Origin: Treponema sp.
GTDB lineage: Bacteria > Spirochaetota > Spirochaetia > Treponematales > Treponemataceae
Reading direction: 5' to 3'
Assembly: GCA_017619795.1 (NCBI GenBank)
Contig: JAFZRP010000060.1
Coordinates: 1-32,364 of the forward strand
Length of the DNA: 32,364 nucleotides
The notes below the pieces were generated by a model. The model had not been told where the DNA came from and did no database searches. It saw nothing but the letters and a program-made list of their open reading frames with translations. Positions 6,682 through 14,810 of the stretch are shown here, piece by piece. Positions within the stretch are counted from its first letter, which is position 1. Every line of letters begins with the position of its first letter. The position numbers were made by a program, and so were the translations under genes.

Positions 6682-8568
6682 ATGAAAAGTGTTGCAGAAA
6701 TCAAATTAATAAAAGATGAATATGCCGGATTTTATTCGTGCGGGCTTACAATGCTTGGAAGTTCAACAATGCGTCGGTTTACAAATAAGATTGAAGATGA
6801 TGAATCAATTACTCTTTCATCAGATGATAAACTTATTTTGAAAACTGAAACAAAAAAGAGCTCATATAGCGATGCGTTTGAAGTGCGTACAAGTTTTACA
6901 AATAACAGCTCGCAGGAAGTTACACTTGAAATGATAACATCGTTTTGCTTTCCTGACATCAAGGCAGATAAGATTCATCGAATCCTTTCTTTCTGGAGTG
7001 CAGAAGGACGAGTTCTTACAAATGATCTATTTGATTTGAATATGGAACAGGCCTGGAATAATATGGCTTATCGTGTTGAAAAGTTTGGTAATGTTGGTTC
7101 CATGCCGGTGCGCAAATATTTTCCTTTTGTAGCTTTGGAGGATAGTAAAAATCACAAGTTTTTTGCAGTGCAGTTATATTCTCCATCTTCGTGGCAGATT
7201 GAACTGGTTGTTCGTGAAGGTGATATTGTAACTGTTGCCGGTGGAATTGCAGACAGAGATTTTGGTCAGTGGACAAAGTGTGTAAAAGCTGGTGAAGTTT
7301 TTGAAGCTCCAAAAGCTGTTGTGGCAACAGGTGATTCTCTGGAAGAGGTTTGCGATAAACTTGTAAAATCACAGCATCCGAAAATCAGCCCGGTTGATAA
7401 TCAGATGGGTATAACTTTTAATGAGTATTGTACAACCTGGGGAAATCCAACAATTGATAATTTGAAAAAGCTTGCAGATAAAATTACAGGAAAAGGTATT
7501 CAGTATCTTGTGATGGATTCTGGATGGTATTCCGATTGTGGAAACTGGTGGGAATATAGAGGCGACTGGAGTATAAACAGAAAACGTTTTCCAAACGGTT
7601 TGTCGGAACTAACAGATTATATTCGTGAGCGTGGAATGATTCCGGGAATCTGGTTTGAGTTTGAAACAGTTGCTCCAAAATCAGGGTTGTTTGATAATGC
7701 TGAACATTTTATAAAAAAGGATGGTGTGCCGCTGACAATTGGTGGTGCACGGTTCTGGGATATGGAAGATTCCTGGGTTCAGAATTACCTTAAAGAAAAT
7801 GTTGTAAAGCGTTTAAAAGATGATGGATTCGGATATATAAAAATTGATTACAATGATACACTTGGAATGGGATGCGATGGACCTGAAGGTATTGGTGAAA
7901 ATCTCAGAAAAAAAGTTCTTGCCACTCAGGATTTTTTCAGAACACTTAGAAAAGAAATCCCGGAGCTTGTAATAGAAAACTGTTCGAGTGGAGGCCACAG
8001 GCTTGAGCCTTCGTTTATGGAGCTTGCCTCACAGGCTAGTTTTTCTGATGCGCATGAGATTGTTTCCCTGCCGATTATTGCTGCAAATCTTCACAGAGTA
8101 ATAAGACCGGAACAGAGTCAAATCTGGGCGGTTATGCGTGCTGCCGATTCTGATGAGAGAATCTTCTATTCTATGTGCGCAACATTCCTGGGGCGTATGG
8201 GACTTTCCGGTGATGTATATGACTTGAGTGAACATCAGTGGCAGCTTGTTGATGAAGCAATTGCGTTTTACAAAAAGGCTGCAAAAATAATTAAGAATGG
8301 AAAAACGATTCTTAATAAAAATGTTGTAAAAAGTTACAATAAGCCGGAAGGTGGCCAGCTTGTTATTCGGGAATTGAAAAAGGATGAAGAAGCAGATGGA
8401 GTACAGGAAAAACGACTGGTTGTTTATCATCGTTTTGAGGATTCAATTAAGTTTGAAGATTTTGTAAAAAAGTGTAATATAGATTTTAAAAATTGGAAAG
8501 TTATAGAAAAATATGGTAAAGCAGATAAAGATTTTTCTGCAGTAGCATACATAATGGAGAAAAAATGA
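6682..8568 (+). CDS. Alpha-galactosidase, glycoside hydrolase family 36
   Basis: 628 residues. It hydrolyses terminal alpha-1,6-galactose from raffinose-type oligosaccharides or galactomannan side chains in most GH36 members. An N-terminal beta-sandwich spans about 1-230 and a (beta/alpha)8 barrel about 240-560. The nucleophile region is YIKIDYN (D389). The CSSGGHR loop starts at C434, and the acid/base candidate is D456 in SFSDAHE. There is no signal peptide, so it is cytoplasmic and would act on imported oligosaccharides. It is shorter than the roughly 720-residue clostridial enzymes because the N-terminal domain is compact. The next gene overlaps by four bases (ATGA). Alpha-N-acetylgalactosaminidase specificity cannot be excluded. 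Confidence 0.85.
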   Translation: MKSVAEIKLIKDEYAGFYSCGLTMLGSSTMRRFTNKIEDDESITLSSDDKLILKTETKKSSYSDAFEVRTSFTNNSSQEVTLEMITSFCFPDIKADKIHRILSFWSAEGRVLTNDLFDLNMEQAWNNMAYRVEKFGNVGSMPVRKYFPFVALEDSKNHKFFAVQLYSPSSWQIELVVREGDIVTVAGGIADRDFGQWTKCVKAGEVFEAPKAVVATGDSLEEVCDKLVKSQHPKISPVDNQMGITFNEYCTTWGNPTIDNLKKLADKITGKGIQYLVMDSGWYSDCGNWWEYRGDWSINRKRFPNGLSELTDYIRERGMIPGIWFEFETVAPKSGLFDNAEHFIKKDGVPLTIGGARFWDMEDSWVQNYLKENVVKRLKDDGFGYIKIDYNDTLGMGCDGPEGIGENLRKKVLATQDFFRTLRKEIPELVIENCSSGGHRLEPSFMELASQASFSDAHEIVSLPIIAANLHRVIRPEQSQIWAVMRAADSDERIFYSMCATFLGRMGLSGDVYDLSEHQWQLVDEAIAFYKKAAKIIKNGKTILNKNVVKSYNKPEGGQLVIRELKKDEEADGVQEKRLVVYHRFEDSIKFEDFVKKCNIDFKNWKVIEKYGKADKDFSAVAYIMEKK

Positions 8569-9050
8569 TTAAGCAGATTTTAGATAAAACTGAAAAACAG
8601 AAAATCGCAAGACAAATCCTTGAAGCACTTCCTGAATGGTTTGAAGTTGAGGAAGGTCGCGAAGAATATATTGCCGGTTGCGTTGACTGGATTTTTCTGG
8701 CAGATTTCAGTGAGGATGCTCAACCCGCTTATGAAGGAAAAAATGATTGTTGTACCGGTTTTTTGTGTCTCAAGGAAACTGGAAACGCTACCGTTGAAAT
8801 TGCAGTAATGGGTGTTAGGAAAGACTATCATCGAAAGGGAATTGGAAAACAGCTTGTTGAAAAATCAAAAGAAATTGCACGGGAATCCGGCTATTCTTTT
8901 ATGCAGGTAAAAACTGTACAGCTTGGAAAATATGAAGATTATGACAGAACAAATCATTTTTACATTGCATGCGGTTTTAAGGAGTTTGAGGTATTTCCGC
9001 TGCTCTGGGATGAGGCTAATCCCTGCCAGATTTATGTAATGAGTTTATAG
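8565..9050 (+). CDS. GNAT-family N-acetyltransferase
   Basis: 161 residues. The start overlaps the alpha-galactosidase stop in ATGA, with GGAG upstream, so translation is coupled. The acetyl-CoA binding loop is in VRKDYHRKGIGKQLVEKS (R/Q-x-x-G-x-G/A type), followed by a helix and the YIACGFKEFEVFPL strand typical of the GNAT C-terminus. The acceptor substrate cannot be told from sequence. The DYDRTNHFYIACGF region resembles stand-alone small-molecule acetyltransferases rather than RimI-type protein acetylases. Confidence 0.8.
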   Translation: MIKQILDKTEKQKIARQILEALPEWFEVEEGREEYIAGCVDWIFLADFSEDAQPAYEGKNDCCTGFLCLKETGNATVEIAVMGVRKDYHRKGIGKQLVEKSKEIARESGYSFMQVKTVQLGKYEDYDRTNHFYIACGFKEFEVFPLLWDEANPCQIYVMSL

Positions 9051-9064
9051 GTGTGGGGATAAAA

Positions 9065-9529
9065 ATGGACATTGCCTACAGAAAGCTAACCGTGGATGAT
9101 CTTGATGCTTTTATTGATTTGAGAATAAAGCAGTTACGCGAAGAAGGGGCTACAGAAGATTTCGATCTGGTGCCGGCCCTGAAGGATTATTATCATCGTC
9201 ATCTTAAAGACGGAACTTTTGTTTCCTGGCTGGCGGTTGACAAGGAAGCAGGTGGAGAAAAAATCATTGGAACAAGTGGAATGTCCTTTGTGGAAAAGCC
9301 ACCGTATTTTGCCTGCCCTAGTGGACGAATAGGCCTTTTGTCGAGTATGTATACAAATCCCGATTACCGAAGAAAAGGAATTGCTCGGGAGCTTTTGAAT
9401 AGGGTTGTTGAAGAAGCCAGAGCTTATGGCTGCGGTGCGGTCCAAATTACGGCTTCAGATATGGGTGTAAAATTGTATTCGGCTTATGGCTTTGTTCATA
9501 ACGGAAACTTTATGCAGTTCAAATTGTAG
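9065..9529 (+). CDS. GNAT-family N-acetyltransferase
   Basis: 154 residues from the ATG at 9065, which has GTGGGGA close ahead; a GTG at 9053 in the same frame sits inside that site. The acetyl-CoA motif is YRRKGIARELLNRVVEEA, preceded by the strand GLLSSMYTNPDY, and the C-terminal part is VKLYSAYGFVHNGNFMQFKL. It lies 14 bases after another GNAT gene but is clearly different in sequence, so it is not a recent duplicate. The substrate is unknown. Confidence 0.8.
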   Translation: MDIAYRKLTVDDLDAFIDLRIKQLREEGATEDFDLVPALKDYYHRHLKDGTFVSWLAVDKEAGGEKIIGTSGMSFVEKPPYFACPSGRIGLLSSMYTNPDYRRKGIARELLNRVVEEARAYGCGAVQITASDMGVKLYSAYGFVHNGNFMQFKL

Positions 9530-9542
9530 GGGGATAAGAATA

Positions 9543-11540
9543 ATGCGCAAGTTCGAAGTAATCAGTCCTTTTCAGCCGAGTGGTGACCAGGGGCAGGCAA
9601 TAGACAAATTAAGCGAAGGTTTTCTCCGGGGCGATAAGTTTCAGACTCTCAAAGGTGTAACAGGTTCTGGAAAAACGTTTACAATGGCAAAAATCATTGA
9701 GCGGGTTCAAAGACCGACTCTCATCATCAGTCATAACAAAACACTTTCTGCACAGCTTTACCGCGAGTTCAAGGGCTTTTTTCCGAACAATGCGGTTGAA
9801 TACTTTGTTTCTTATTACGATTATTATCAGCCGGAAGCGTATGTTGCCGCCCGTGACTTATATATAGAAAAAGATTGCGACATCAACCGGGAGATTGACC
9901 AGATGCGCCTTAAGGCAACTTACAGTCTTATGGAACGCCGCGATGTTATTGTTGTTGCAACAGTCAGCTGTATTTACGGTCTTGGTATGCCGGATGTTTA
10001 TAAGGGAATGAGGATTCACGTTGAGGTTGGTCAGACACTCGATGTTAAAAAGTTTGCAGCCTCGTTGATTTCGCTTCAATACAGCAGGAATGATGATGTT
10101 TTGGAGCGCGGTAATTTTAGAATTAAGGGTGATGTGATTGAGGTTTTCCCACCTTATATGGAAACCGACGAAGGCTACAGAATTGAGCTTGACTGGGAAG
10201 AGGTTGTAAAAATCCGCCGTTTTAATGTGCTTAACCGCGATGTTACCGGTGAGCTTGATGAAACGGTTTTTTATCCGGCAAAACACTTTGTTGTTGAGCA
10301 CGACAGACTTATTGCAGCAACAGACCGGATTCAGGCAGAAATGGAAGCCCGTGTTGAAGAGCTGCGAAGTGCTGGAAAAATGCTTGAAGCTGAGCGCCTG
10401 AAGACCCGCACAACTTATGATATTGAAATGCTCAAGGAAATGGGAACGTGTCCCGGAATTGAAAATTATTCGGGTCCTATTTCTGGTCGTGCACCTGGTG
10501 AGCCTCCGGCAACACTTCTTCATTATTTCCCGGATGATTTTTTATGTATGATTGATGAAGCGCATGTTTCTGTGCCGCAGATTGGAGCAATGTATGAAGG
10601 AGACCGAAGCCGTAAGCAGAATCTTATTGATTTTGGTTTCCGTCTTCCAAGTGCTTTTGATAACCGTCCGCTCAAAAAGGCTGAGTTCGATGCAAAGATG
10701 AATCAGATAATTTATGTTACGGCTACTCCGCGCCCTGAAGAAGTTAAGCAGAGTACTCAGGTTGTTGAACAGCTTATCCGTCCTACCGGCTTGCTTGACC
10801 CGATTGTAGAGGTTCGTCCGAGCGAAGGTCAGATGGAAGACATTTATAAGGAAGTTCGTGATCGAATTGACCGTAGCGAACGCTCGCTTATCCTTACGCT
10901 TACAAAAAAAATGGCTGAGGATTTGACCGATTATCTTACGGAGCTTGGTCTAAAAGTAAAATACATTCATTCTGAAATTGACACCTTTGAGCGCGTTGAA
11001 ATACTTAAATCACTGCGAACTGGCGAAATTGACGTTCTTATTGGAATTAACCTTTTGCGAGAAGGAATTGACTTGCCGGAGGTAAGCTTTATTGCCCTGC
11101 TCGATGCCGATAAAATTGGATTTTTGCGTTCTGAAACTTCGCTTATTCAGATTATTGGTCGTGCGGCAAGAAATGCAGCCGGTAAGGTCGTAATGTATGC
11201 TGACCACATGAGTCCTGCAATGGAAGCCGCCATCCGCGAAACAAAGCACCGCCGCGAGGTTCAGGAAGCGTACAACAAAGAGCACGGAATCACACCTGTT
11301 ACAATTAAAAAGGCAATTGAAGATATTCTTGAGCACGAGCAGCAGGAAGCCCGTGACGAAGCCACAATGGATCTTGAGGTTTTGAAGCAGGGTGTAAATC
11401 TTTTCCGAGCTGCCGACCGTAAAAAGCTTATAAAACGGCTTACTCAGGAAATGTCTGCCTGTGCCGAACGCATGGAATACGAGCAGGCCGCTGTATACCG
11501 TGACCAGATTCGCGAGATTGAGGCTCAGTTTGGAAAATAG
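9543..11540 (+). CDS. uvrB: UvrB, excinuclease ABC subunit B
   Basis: 665 residues, normal length. UvrB receives damaged DNA from UvrA, verifies the lesion and positions UvrC for incision. Walker A is GVTGSGKT (38-45). The damage-probing beta-hairpin is in YYDYYQPEAY (91-100), followed by a DEAH helicase box and the motif ITATPRPEE-like VTATPRPEE. Helicase motifs V and VI (GINLLREGIDLPE, QIIGRAARN) follow, and the C-terminal UVR domain (MEYEQAAVYRDQI) binds UvrC. The start at 9543 has GGGGG upstream; the frame extends to 9486 but only into the previous gene. It follows two GNAT genes closely and is probably co-transcribed with them. Confidence 0.97.
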   Translation: MRKFEVISPFQPSGDQGQAIDKLSEGFLRGDKFQTLKGVTGSGKTFTMAKIIERVQRPTLIISHNKTLSAQLYREFKGFFPNNAVEYFVSYYDYYQPEAYVAARDLYIEKDCDINREIDQMRLKATYSLMERRDVIVVATVSCIYGLGMPDVYKGMRIHVEVGQTLDVKKFAASLISLQYSRNDDVLERGNFRIKGDVIEVFPPYMETDEGYRIELDWEEVVKIRRFNVLNRDVTGELDETVFYPAKHFVVEHDRLIAATDRIQAEMEARVEELRSAGKMLEAERLKTRTTYDIEMLKEMGTCPGIENYSGPISGRAPGEPPATLLHYFPDDFLCMIDEAHVSVPQIGAMYEGDRSRKQNLIDFGFRLPSAFDNRPLKKAEFDAKMNQIIYVTATPRPEEVKQSTQVVEQLIRPTGLLDPIVEVRPSEGQMEDIYKEVRDRIDRSERSLILTLTKKMAEDLTDYLTELGLKVKYIHSEIDTFERVEILKSLRTGEIDVLIGINLLREGIDLPEVSFIALLDADKIGFLRSETSLIQIIGRAARNAAGKVVMYADHMSPAMEAAIRETKHRREVQEAYNKEHGITPVTIKKAIEDILEHEQQEARDEATMDLEVLKQGVNLFRAADRKKLIKRLTQEMSACAERMEYEQAAVYRDQIREIEAQFGK

Positions 11541-11562
11541 AGTGTATTTGTGCGAAAAAGTG

Positions 11563-11571
11563 TGATACAAT
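11563..11571 (+). promoter_or_regulatory. Candidate extended -10 for the HD-GYP gene
   Basis: TGATACAAT (TACAAT at 11566-11571) ends 13 bases before the ATG at 11585. Initiation about seven bases downstream would give an almost leaderless message. No ribosome-binding site is visible before this ATG, which is consistent. No good -35 was found. Confidence 0.35.
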
Positions 11572-11584
11572 TGTTTTCATAAAT

Positions 11585-13492
11585 ATGAGTGACGCTTATA
11601 AAGAGTACATAGAACGAACTTCTAAAATACGGTTTCTTTCCTCGCCATCCTTAAAAGACATAGATAATGCGGATGATTATGCAGATAAGCTCCACAAAAA
11701 CTTTGAAACAATAGGTAAGCTTGCAAAGGAAAATCGTGATTTTCTGGACAATATTTTCTTTCCAAGTCTTTTAAAACAAGCGTCATTTAAGGAAAATGAT
11801 ATAAATCAGTTATCTTCGTTCAGCGACTCTCTTATAAATCCGGAAGCAGGAGAAAGTCTGGATCTTCCTATAGTTTCAATGATTTCAGACCGTCTTATTT
11901 CTCACGCAAAAGACCTTGGAGACATCTATCAGGAAATTAAACAGGAAGATGTTCAGATTGGAGTTATTTATGATTTGATGAATATGACTCTCCGGCTTAC
12001 TGCTTATCCTGAAATATCAAATTACTATAGGGAATTAGGCTTTAAAATAGGGGAGTTTTATTTTAATCTTCTGAAAAAAGAGAATTTTGAAAGAATTGAA
12101 GATGATGAATGCCGTGAAATAATAATTACTAATGCACGCTTCAGTATTGCATTTTATGAAGGAATAGAAAACGAACCGCAGAAAAATAAGGAACAGCTGG
12201 AAAAGCTTTTATATATGCTTGATTTAGAAAATGATCCTTTTTATAAAAAAATGCTGCCGAATTATGAATGGCTGTATCATAAATACAGGGTTCTTCAATA
12301 TTTTTCTATGGCAACTGAAAAACAGAATTCTGCCGGTTTTACAAAAGAACAGATAGAACTAGTTTGCCAGAAGTCGGAAGAGCTTTCTAAGCTGTATTAT
12401 TCAAATAAAGAATATTACAAGGAATTTTTGCAAAGTGGAGAGACAGAAGCCTTTTGCGATTTTTATCTTGCACATAATCAGTTTCTTTCCGGGAAAATTA
12501 ATAAAGAAGCTTATGTAAAGCTTATAACGAACATATATAATAATGCAGACAGAAAGGATTATTGTTTTGGAGCTAGTTACATAAATCTTCAGATTCCACT
12601 TGAGCTCCTGCTGCTTATAGATAAAAACAATTATACGATGAAAGAGCAGACCTTAATCCAGACTATTTATAAAAATCTGCTGTCTTATGCCTTTCATATG
12701 CCGAATGGAGAAAGCATTTCTCCTATGCTGGAATACTATTGCAATATTATTGACGAATTTGTTGAAGAACCAAGTGGCTATACCTGTGAACAGATGATGC
12801 TTAATTATTTAGCCGCTTTTCATCCGCCAACTTATGTTCATTCTATTATGGTTGGCTTAATAACAGAATGTCTTTGCCGTCATCTTATTCACAGAAAGCC
12901 GGAAATCCTTAAAGGAGTTCTTAACTGTAATTCCGTTGAAGAGGTTCAGGAAAGACATGATGAGATAATAAGCTTTTCATATCATTCTGCAATCTGCCAT
13001 GACGTTGGAAAAATATCAATCATAGATACAATTTTTGTTTATGGAAGAAAGCTTCTGGATATGGAATTTGATCTGATAAAGACTCATCCAAAGACAGGCT
13101 ACAATTTATTAAAAAAATATGCCTCTACAAGACCATATGCAGAAGTTGCCCTTGGACATCATAAGTGGTACGACAATTCTCGTGGTTATCCTGAAGATTT
13201 TGATACTTCAAAAAGTCCGCTTAAGCCAATTATGGATTTAGTTCTTTGTGCAGACTGCCTTGATGCAGCAACCGACAGCGTTGGCAGAAGCTACAATTCG
13301 GGAAAGCATCTTGATGATTTAATCAGGGAACTGAAAGAAGGAAGCGGAACAAGATATGCTCCGTGGCTTGCAGAATTATTTGAACTTCCGGAAGTTTATG
13401 CAGATATTGAGTTTATTCTTTCCAATAGCCGCAAGCAGACTTATAGAGATACGTTTTTTCTTTTGCGGGATATGCAGGAAAGCGATATTTAA
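11585..13492 (+). CDS. HD-GYP domain protein, probable cyclic-di-GMP phosphodiesterase
   Basis: 635 residues. HD-GYP enzymes hydrolyse cyclic-di-GMP to GMP through a two- or three-metal site. The C-terminal domain (about 405-620) carries H419, the H472-D473 pair in CHDVGK, H501 in THPKTGYNLL, H525-H526, the GYP signature at 534-536 and ADCLDAATD near 556-564. All expected metal ligands appear present. The first 400 residues are alpha-helical without an obvious REC, PAS or GAF domain, so the input signal is unknown. There is no signal peptide or membrane span. No ribosome-binding site is seen at the start codon. It lies 44 bases after uvrB. Confidence 0.85.
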   Translation: MSDAYKEYIERTSKIRFLSSPSLKDIDNADDYADKLHKNFETIGKLAKENRDFLDNIFFPSLLKQASFKENDINQLSSFSDSLINPEAGESLDLPIVSMISDRLISHAKDLGDIYQEIKQEDVQIGVIYDLMNMTLRLTAYPEISNYYRELGFKIGEFYFNLLKKENFERIEDDECREIIITNARFSIAFYEGIENEPQKNKEQLEKLLYMLDLENDPFYKKMLPNYEWLYHKYRVLQYFSMATEKQNSAGFTKEQIELVCQKSEELSKLYYSNKEYYKEFLQSGETEAFCDFYLAHNQFLSGKINKEAYVKLITNIYNNADRKDYCFGASYINLQIPLELLLLIDKNNYTMKEQTLIQTIYKNLLSYAFHMPNGESISPMLEYYCNIIDEFVEEPSGYTCEQMMLNYLAAFHPPTYVHSIMVGLITECLCRHLIHRKPEILKGVLNCNSVEEVQERHDEIISFSYHSAICHDVGKISIIDTIFVYGRKLLDMEFDLIKTHPKTGYNLLKKYASTRPYAEVALGHHKWYDNSRGYPEDFDTSKSPLKPIMDLVLCADCLDAATDSVGRSYNSGKHLDDLIRELKEGSGTRYAPWLAELFELPEVYADIEFILSNSRKQTYRDTFFLLRDMQESDI

Positions 13493-13523
13493 TGCATATA
13501 TGTGTACTTACTTATCTTCGCTA

Positions 13524-13552
13524 TTGACTTTTTTCCATTCTTCTTGTATATT
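13524..13552 (+). promoter_or_regulatory. Sigma-70-type promoter for rpmB
   Basis: The -35 is TTGACT (13524-13529) and the -10 is TATATT (13547-13552), 17 bases apart. The transcript would start near 13559 and have a leader of about 48 bases. Confidence 0.75.
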
Positions 13553-13606
13553 TCTAAAACTGTCATTTAATTGTGGGAAAATTGTTTTTAAGTGAGGAAA
13601 TAGAAA

Positions 13607-13837
13607 ATGTCAAGAATGTGCGATATTTGCGGTAAGACAACAATGCATGGAAACAAGGTAAGTAAATCTTATAATCATACTCACAGAACTTGGAGACCAA
13701 ATCTCCTTAAAGTTAAGGCACAGTTCAACGGAACAACAAGAACAATCACTATCTGTACACGATGCCTTAAAGCAGGTTTTGTGGACAAGAAAGTAAGAGT
13801 ACCAAAGACAGCAGAAACAGTTGCTACTGCAGAGTAA
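13607..13837 (+). CDS. rpmB: Ribosomal protein bL28
   Basis: 76 residues, the usual size for bL28 of the large ribosomal subunit. It carries two C-x-x-C pairs (C5/C8 in MCDICGK and C50/C53 in TICTRCLK), the zinc-ribbon form of the protein. The NHTHRTWRPNLLKVKAQ stretch is the family's rRNA-contact region. GAGGAAA lies ahead of the start. It has its own promoter and a terminator shortly downstream, so it is a single-gene unit. Confidence 0.95.
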   Translation: MSRMCDICGKTTMHGNKVSKSYNHTHRTWRPNLLKVKAQFNGTTRTITICTRCLKAGFVDKKVRVPKTAETVATAE

Positions 13838-13877
13838 GATTTGGTAGGCTTTATAATTCTATAAGCTTATTTGAAAG

Positions 13878-13906
13878 ACCGCCTTGTTAATAGGGCGGTT
13901 TTTTTA
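13878..13906. terminator. Bidirectional terminator between rpmB and the MBL-fold gene
   Basis: ACCGCC (13878-13883) pairs with GGCGGT (13894-13899), followed by a run of T on the plus strand. It ends rpmB transcription. Its last bases overlap the stop region of the convergent gene. Confidence 0.85.
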
Positions 13907-14797
13907 TGCCTCAAGCACCAGTCCGTCGTAGGCTGGCTGAACAGATTCGGCAATATTATTAAGATTTTTGAACTTTTCCGGAAAGGTTTCCAGAACATCA
14001 TCAATATACAAAATTACCTTGCGGTGGCTTGTGGAATGGGTAATATGGGTGAGCCACACGTGCTTTGCCCCGATTTTTTCTGCGGCTTCAAGTGCCTGCA
14101 TAAAGCTGAAGTGCGTAGAATGATCTTCAATCCTTAGTCCGTCAATTACAAGATGCTCCAGAATCCCGCAATTTTCCTTTATTATTTGAATTGATTCGTC
14201 GCTTATAAAGCTGCAGTCCGTAAGATACGCAATTGATTTTCTGTTTTCTGTGAGCAGCCAGCCAACGGTTTCTAAGTGACCATGCAGCATTGGAATCGGC
14301 GTAACTGTAATTCCGCAGGTTTCAAACTGGCTCTTTGCGTTTATAAGCTCCACTTTAGCATGACCGCCGCCTTCCCTGCAGTGGCGGAAAAAATAATCAA
14401 AGCGCTTTTCAATATCCTTGATTGTATTTTTGTTTGTATAAATTGGAATTGGAGGAGCATCGTATTTTCTTTTGCTTTCGGGCTTTAATTTCTTGTTTTT
14501 AAGGTCACTTTCCGACAAATCACAGCTGAAAATGCGTAAATCGTCAATTCCGTGAAGGTGGTCTGCATGGCTGTGCGTAAGAAGAAGGGTATCTACCCGG
14601 CTGATGTTGTAGGCCAGCGCCTGAGAACGAAAGTCCGGACCAATATCAATCAGAATATTTTTATCGGAAGCTGTCGTAACATAGGCAGAGCAGCGGAATC
14701 TTTTGTCGTGCGGGTCTGAGGATTTGCAAACATCACAATTACACCCAATTACCGGTACTCCGTGGCTTGTTCCGGTTCCCAAAAAAAGTAGCTTCAT
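13904..14797 (-). CDS. PhnP-like metallo-beta-lactamase-fold hydrolase
   Basis: 297 residues from the ATG at 14797, with AAGGCGG five bases ahead; the longer frame to 14818 begins with TTG inside this site. The metal-binding motif is THSHADH (H75, H77, D79, H80). Four cysteines near the start (C19, C21, C24, C36, in GCNCDVC and RFRCS) match the structural zinc site of PhnP, a phosphodiesterase acting on cyclic ribose phosphates. Later metal ligands are likely in MLHGH, YLTDCSF and LTHITHS. With no phn genes around, the substrate here is open: a cyclic nucleotide or other phosphodiester is the best guess. It follows the FIST gene by 13 bases, so they form a pair. Confidence 0.8.
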   Translation of the reverse strand: MKLLFLGTGTSHGVPVIGCNCDVCKSSDPHDKRFRCSAYVTTASDKNILIDIGPDFRSQALAYNISRVDTLLLTHSHADHLHGIDDLRIFSCDLSESDLKNKKLKPESKRKYDAPPIPIYTNKNTIKDIEKRFDYFFRHCREGGGHAKVELINAKSQFETCGITVTPIPMLHGHLETVGWLLTENRKSIAYLTDCSFISDESIQIIKENCGILEHLVIDGLRIEDHSTHFSFMQALEAAEKIGAKHVWLTHITHSTSHRKVILYIDDVLETFPEKFKNLNNIAESVQPAYDGLVLEA

Positions 14798-14810
14798 ATA
14801 GTCCGCCTTG

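Noticed and set aside
9858..10523. A 221-codon minus-strand ORF
   Set aside because: It is antisense to the middle of uvrB, whose motifs are complete.
11010..11570. A 186-codon minus-strand ORF
   Set aside because: It is antisense to the helicase region of uvrB and has no ribosome-binding site or recognisable family.
13356..13595. A 79-codon plus-strand ORF overlapping the end of the HD-GYP gene
   Set aside because: It overlaps the well-supported HD-GYP frame and runs through the rpmB promoter; its composition is Phe-, Ser- and Leu-rich without a domain.
13493..13606. A hidden small gene between the HD-GYP gene and rpmB
   Set aside because: The stretch holds the rpmB promoter and a short leader; no other open frame with a ribosome-binding site was seen.
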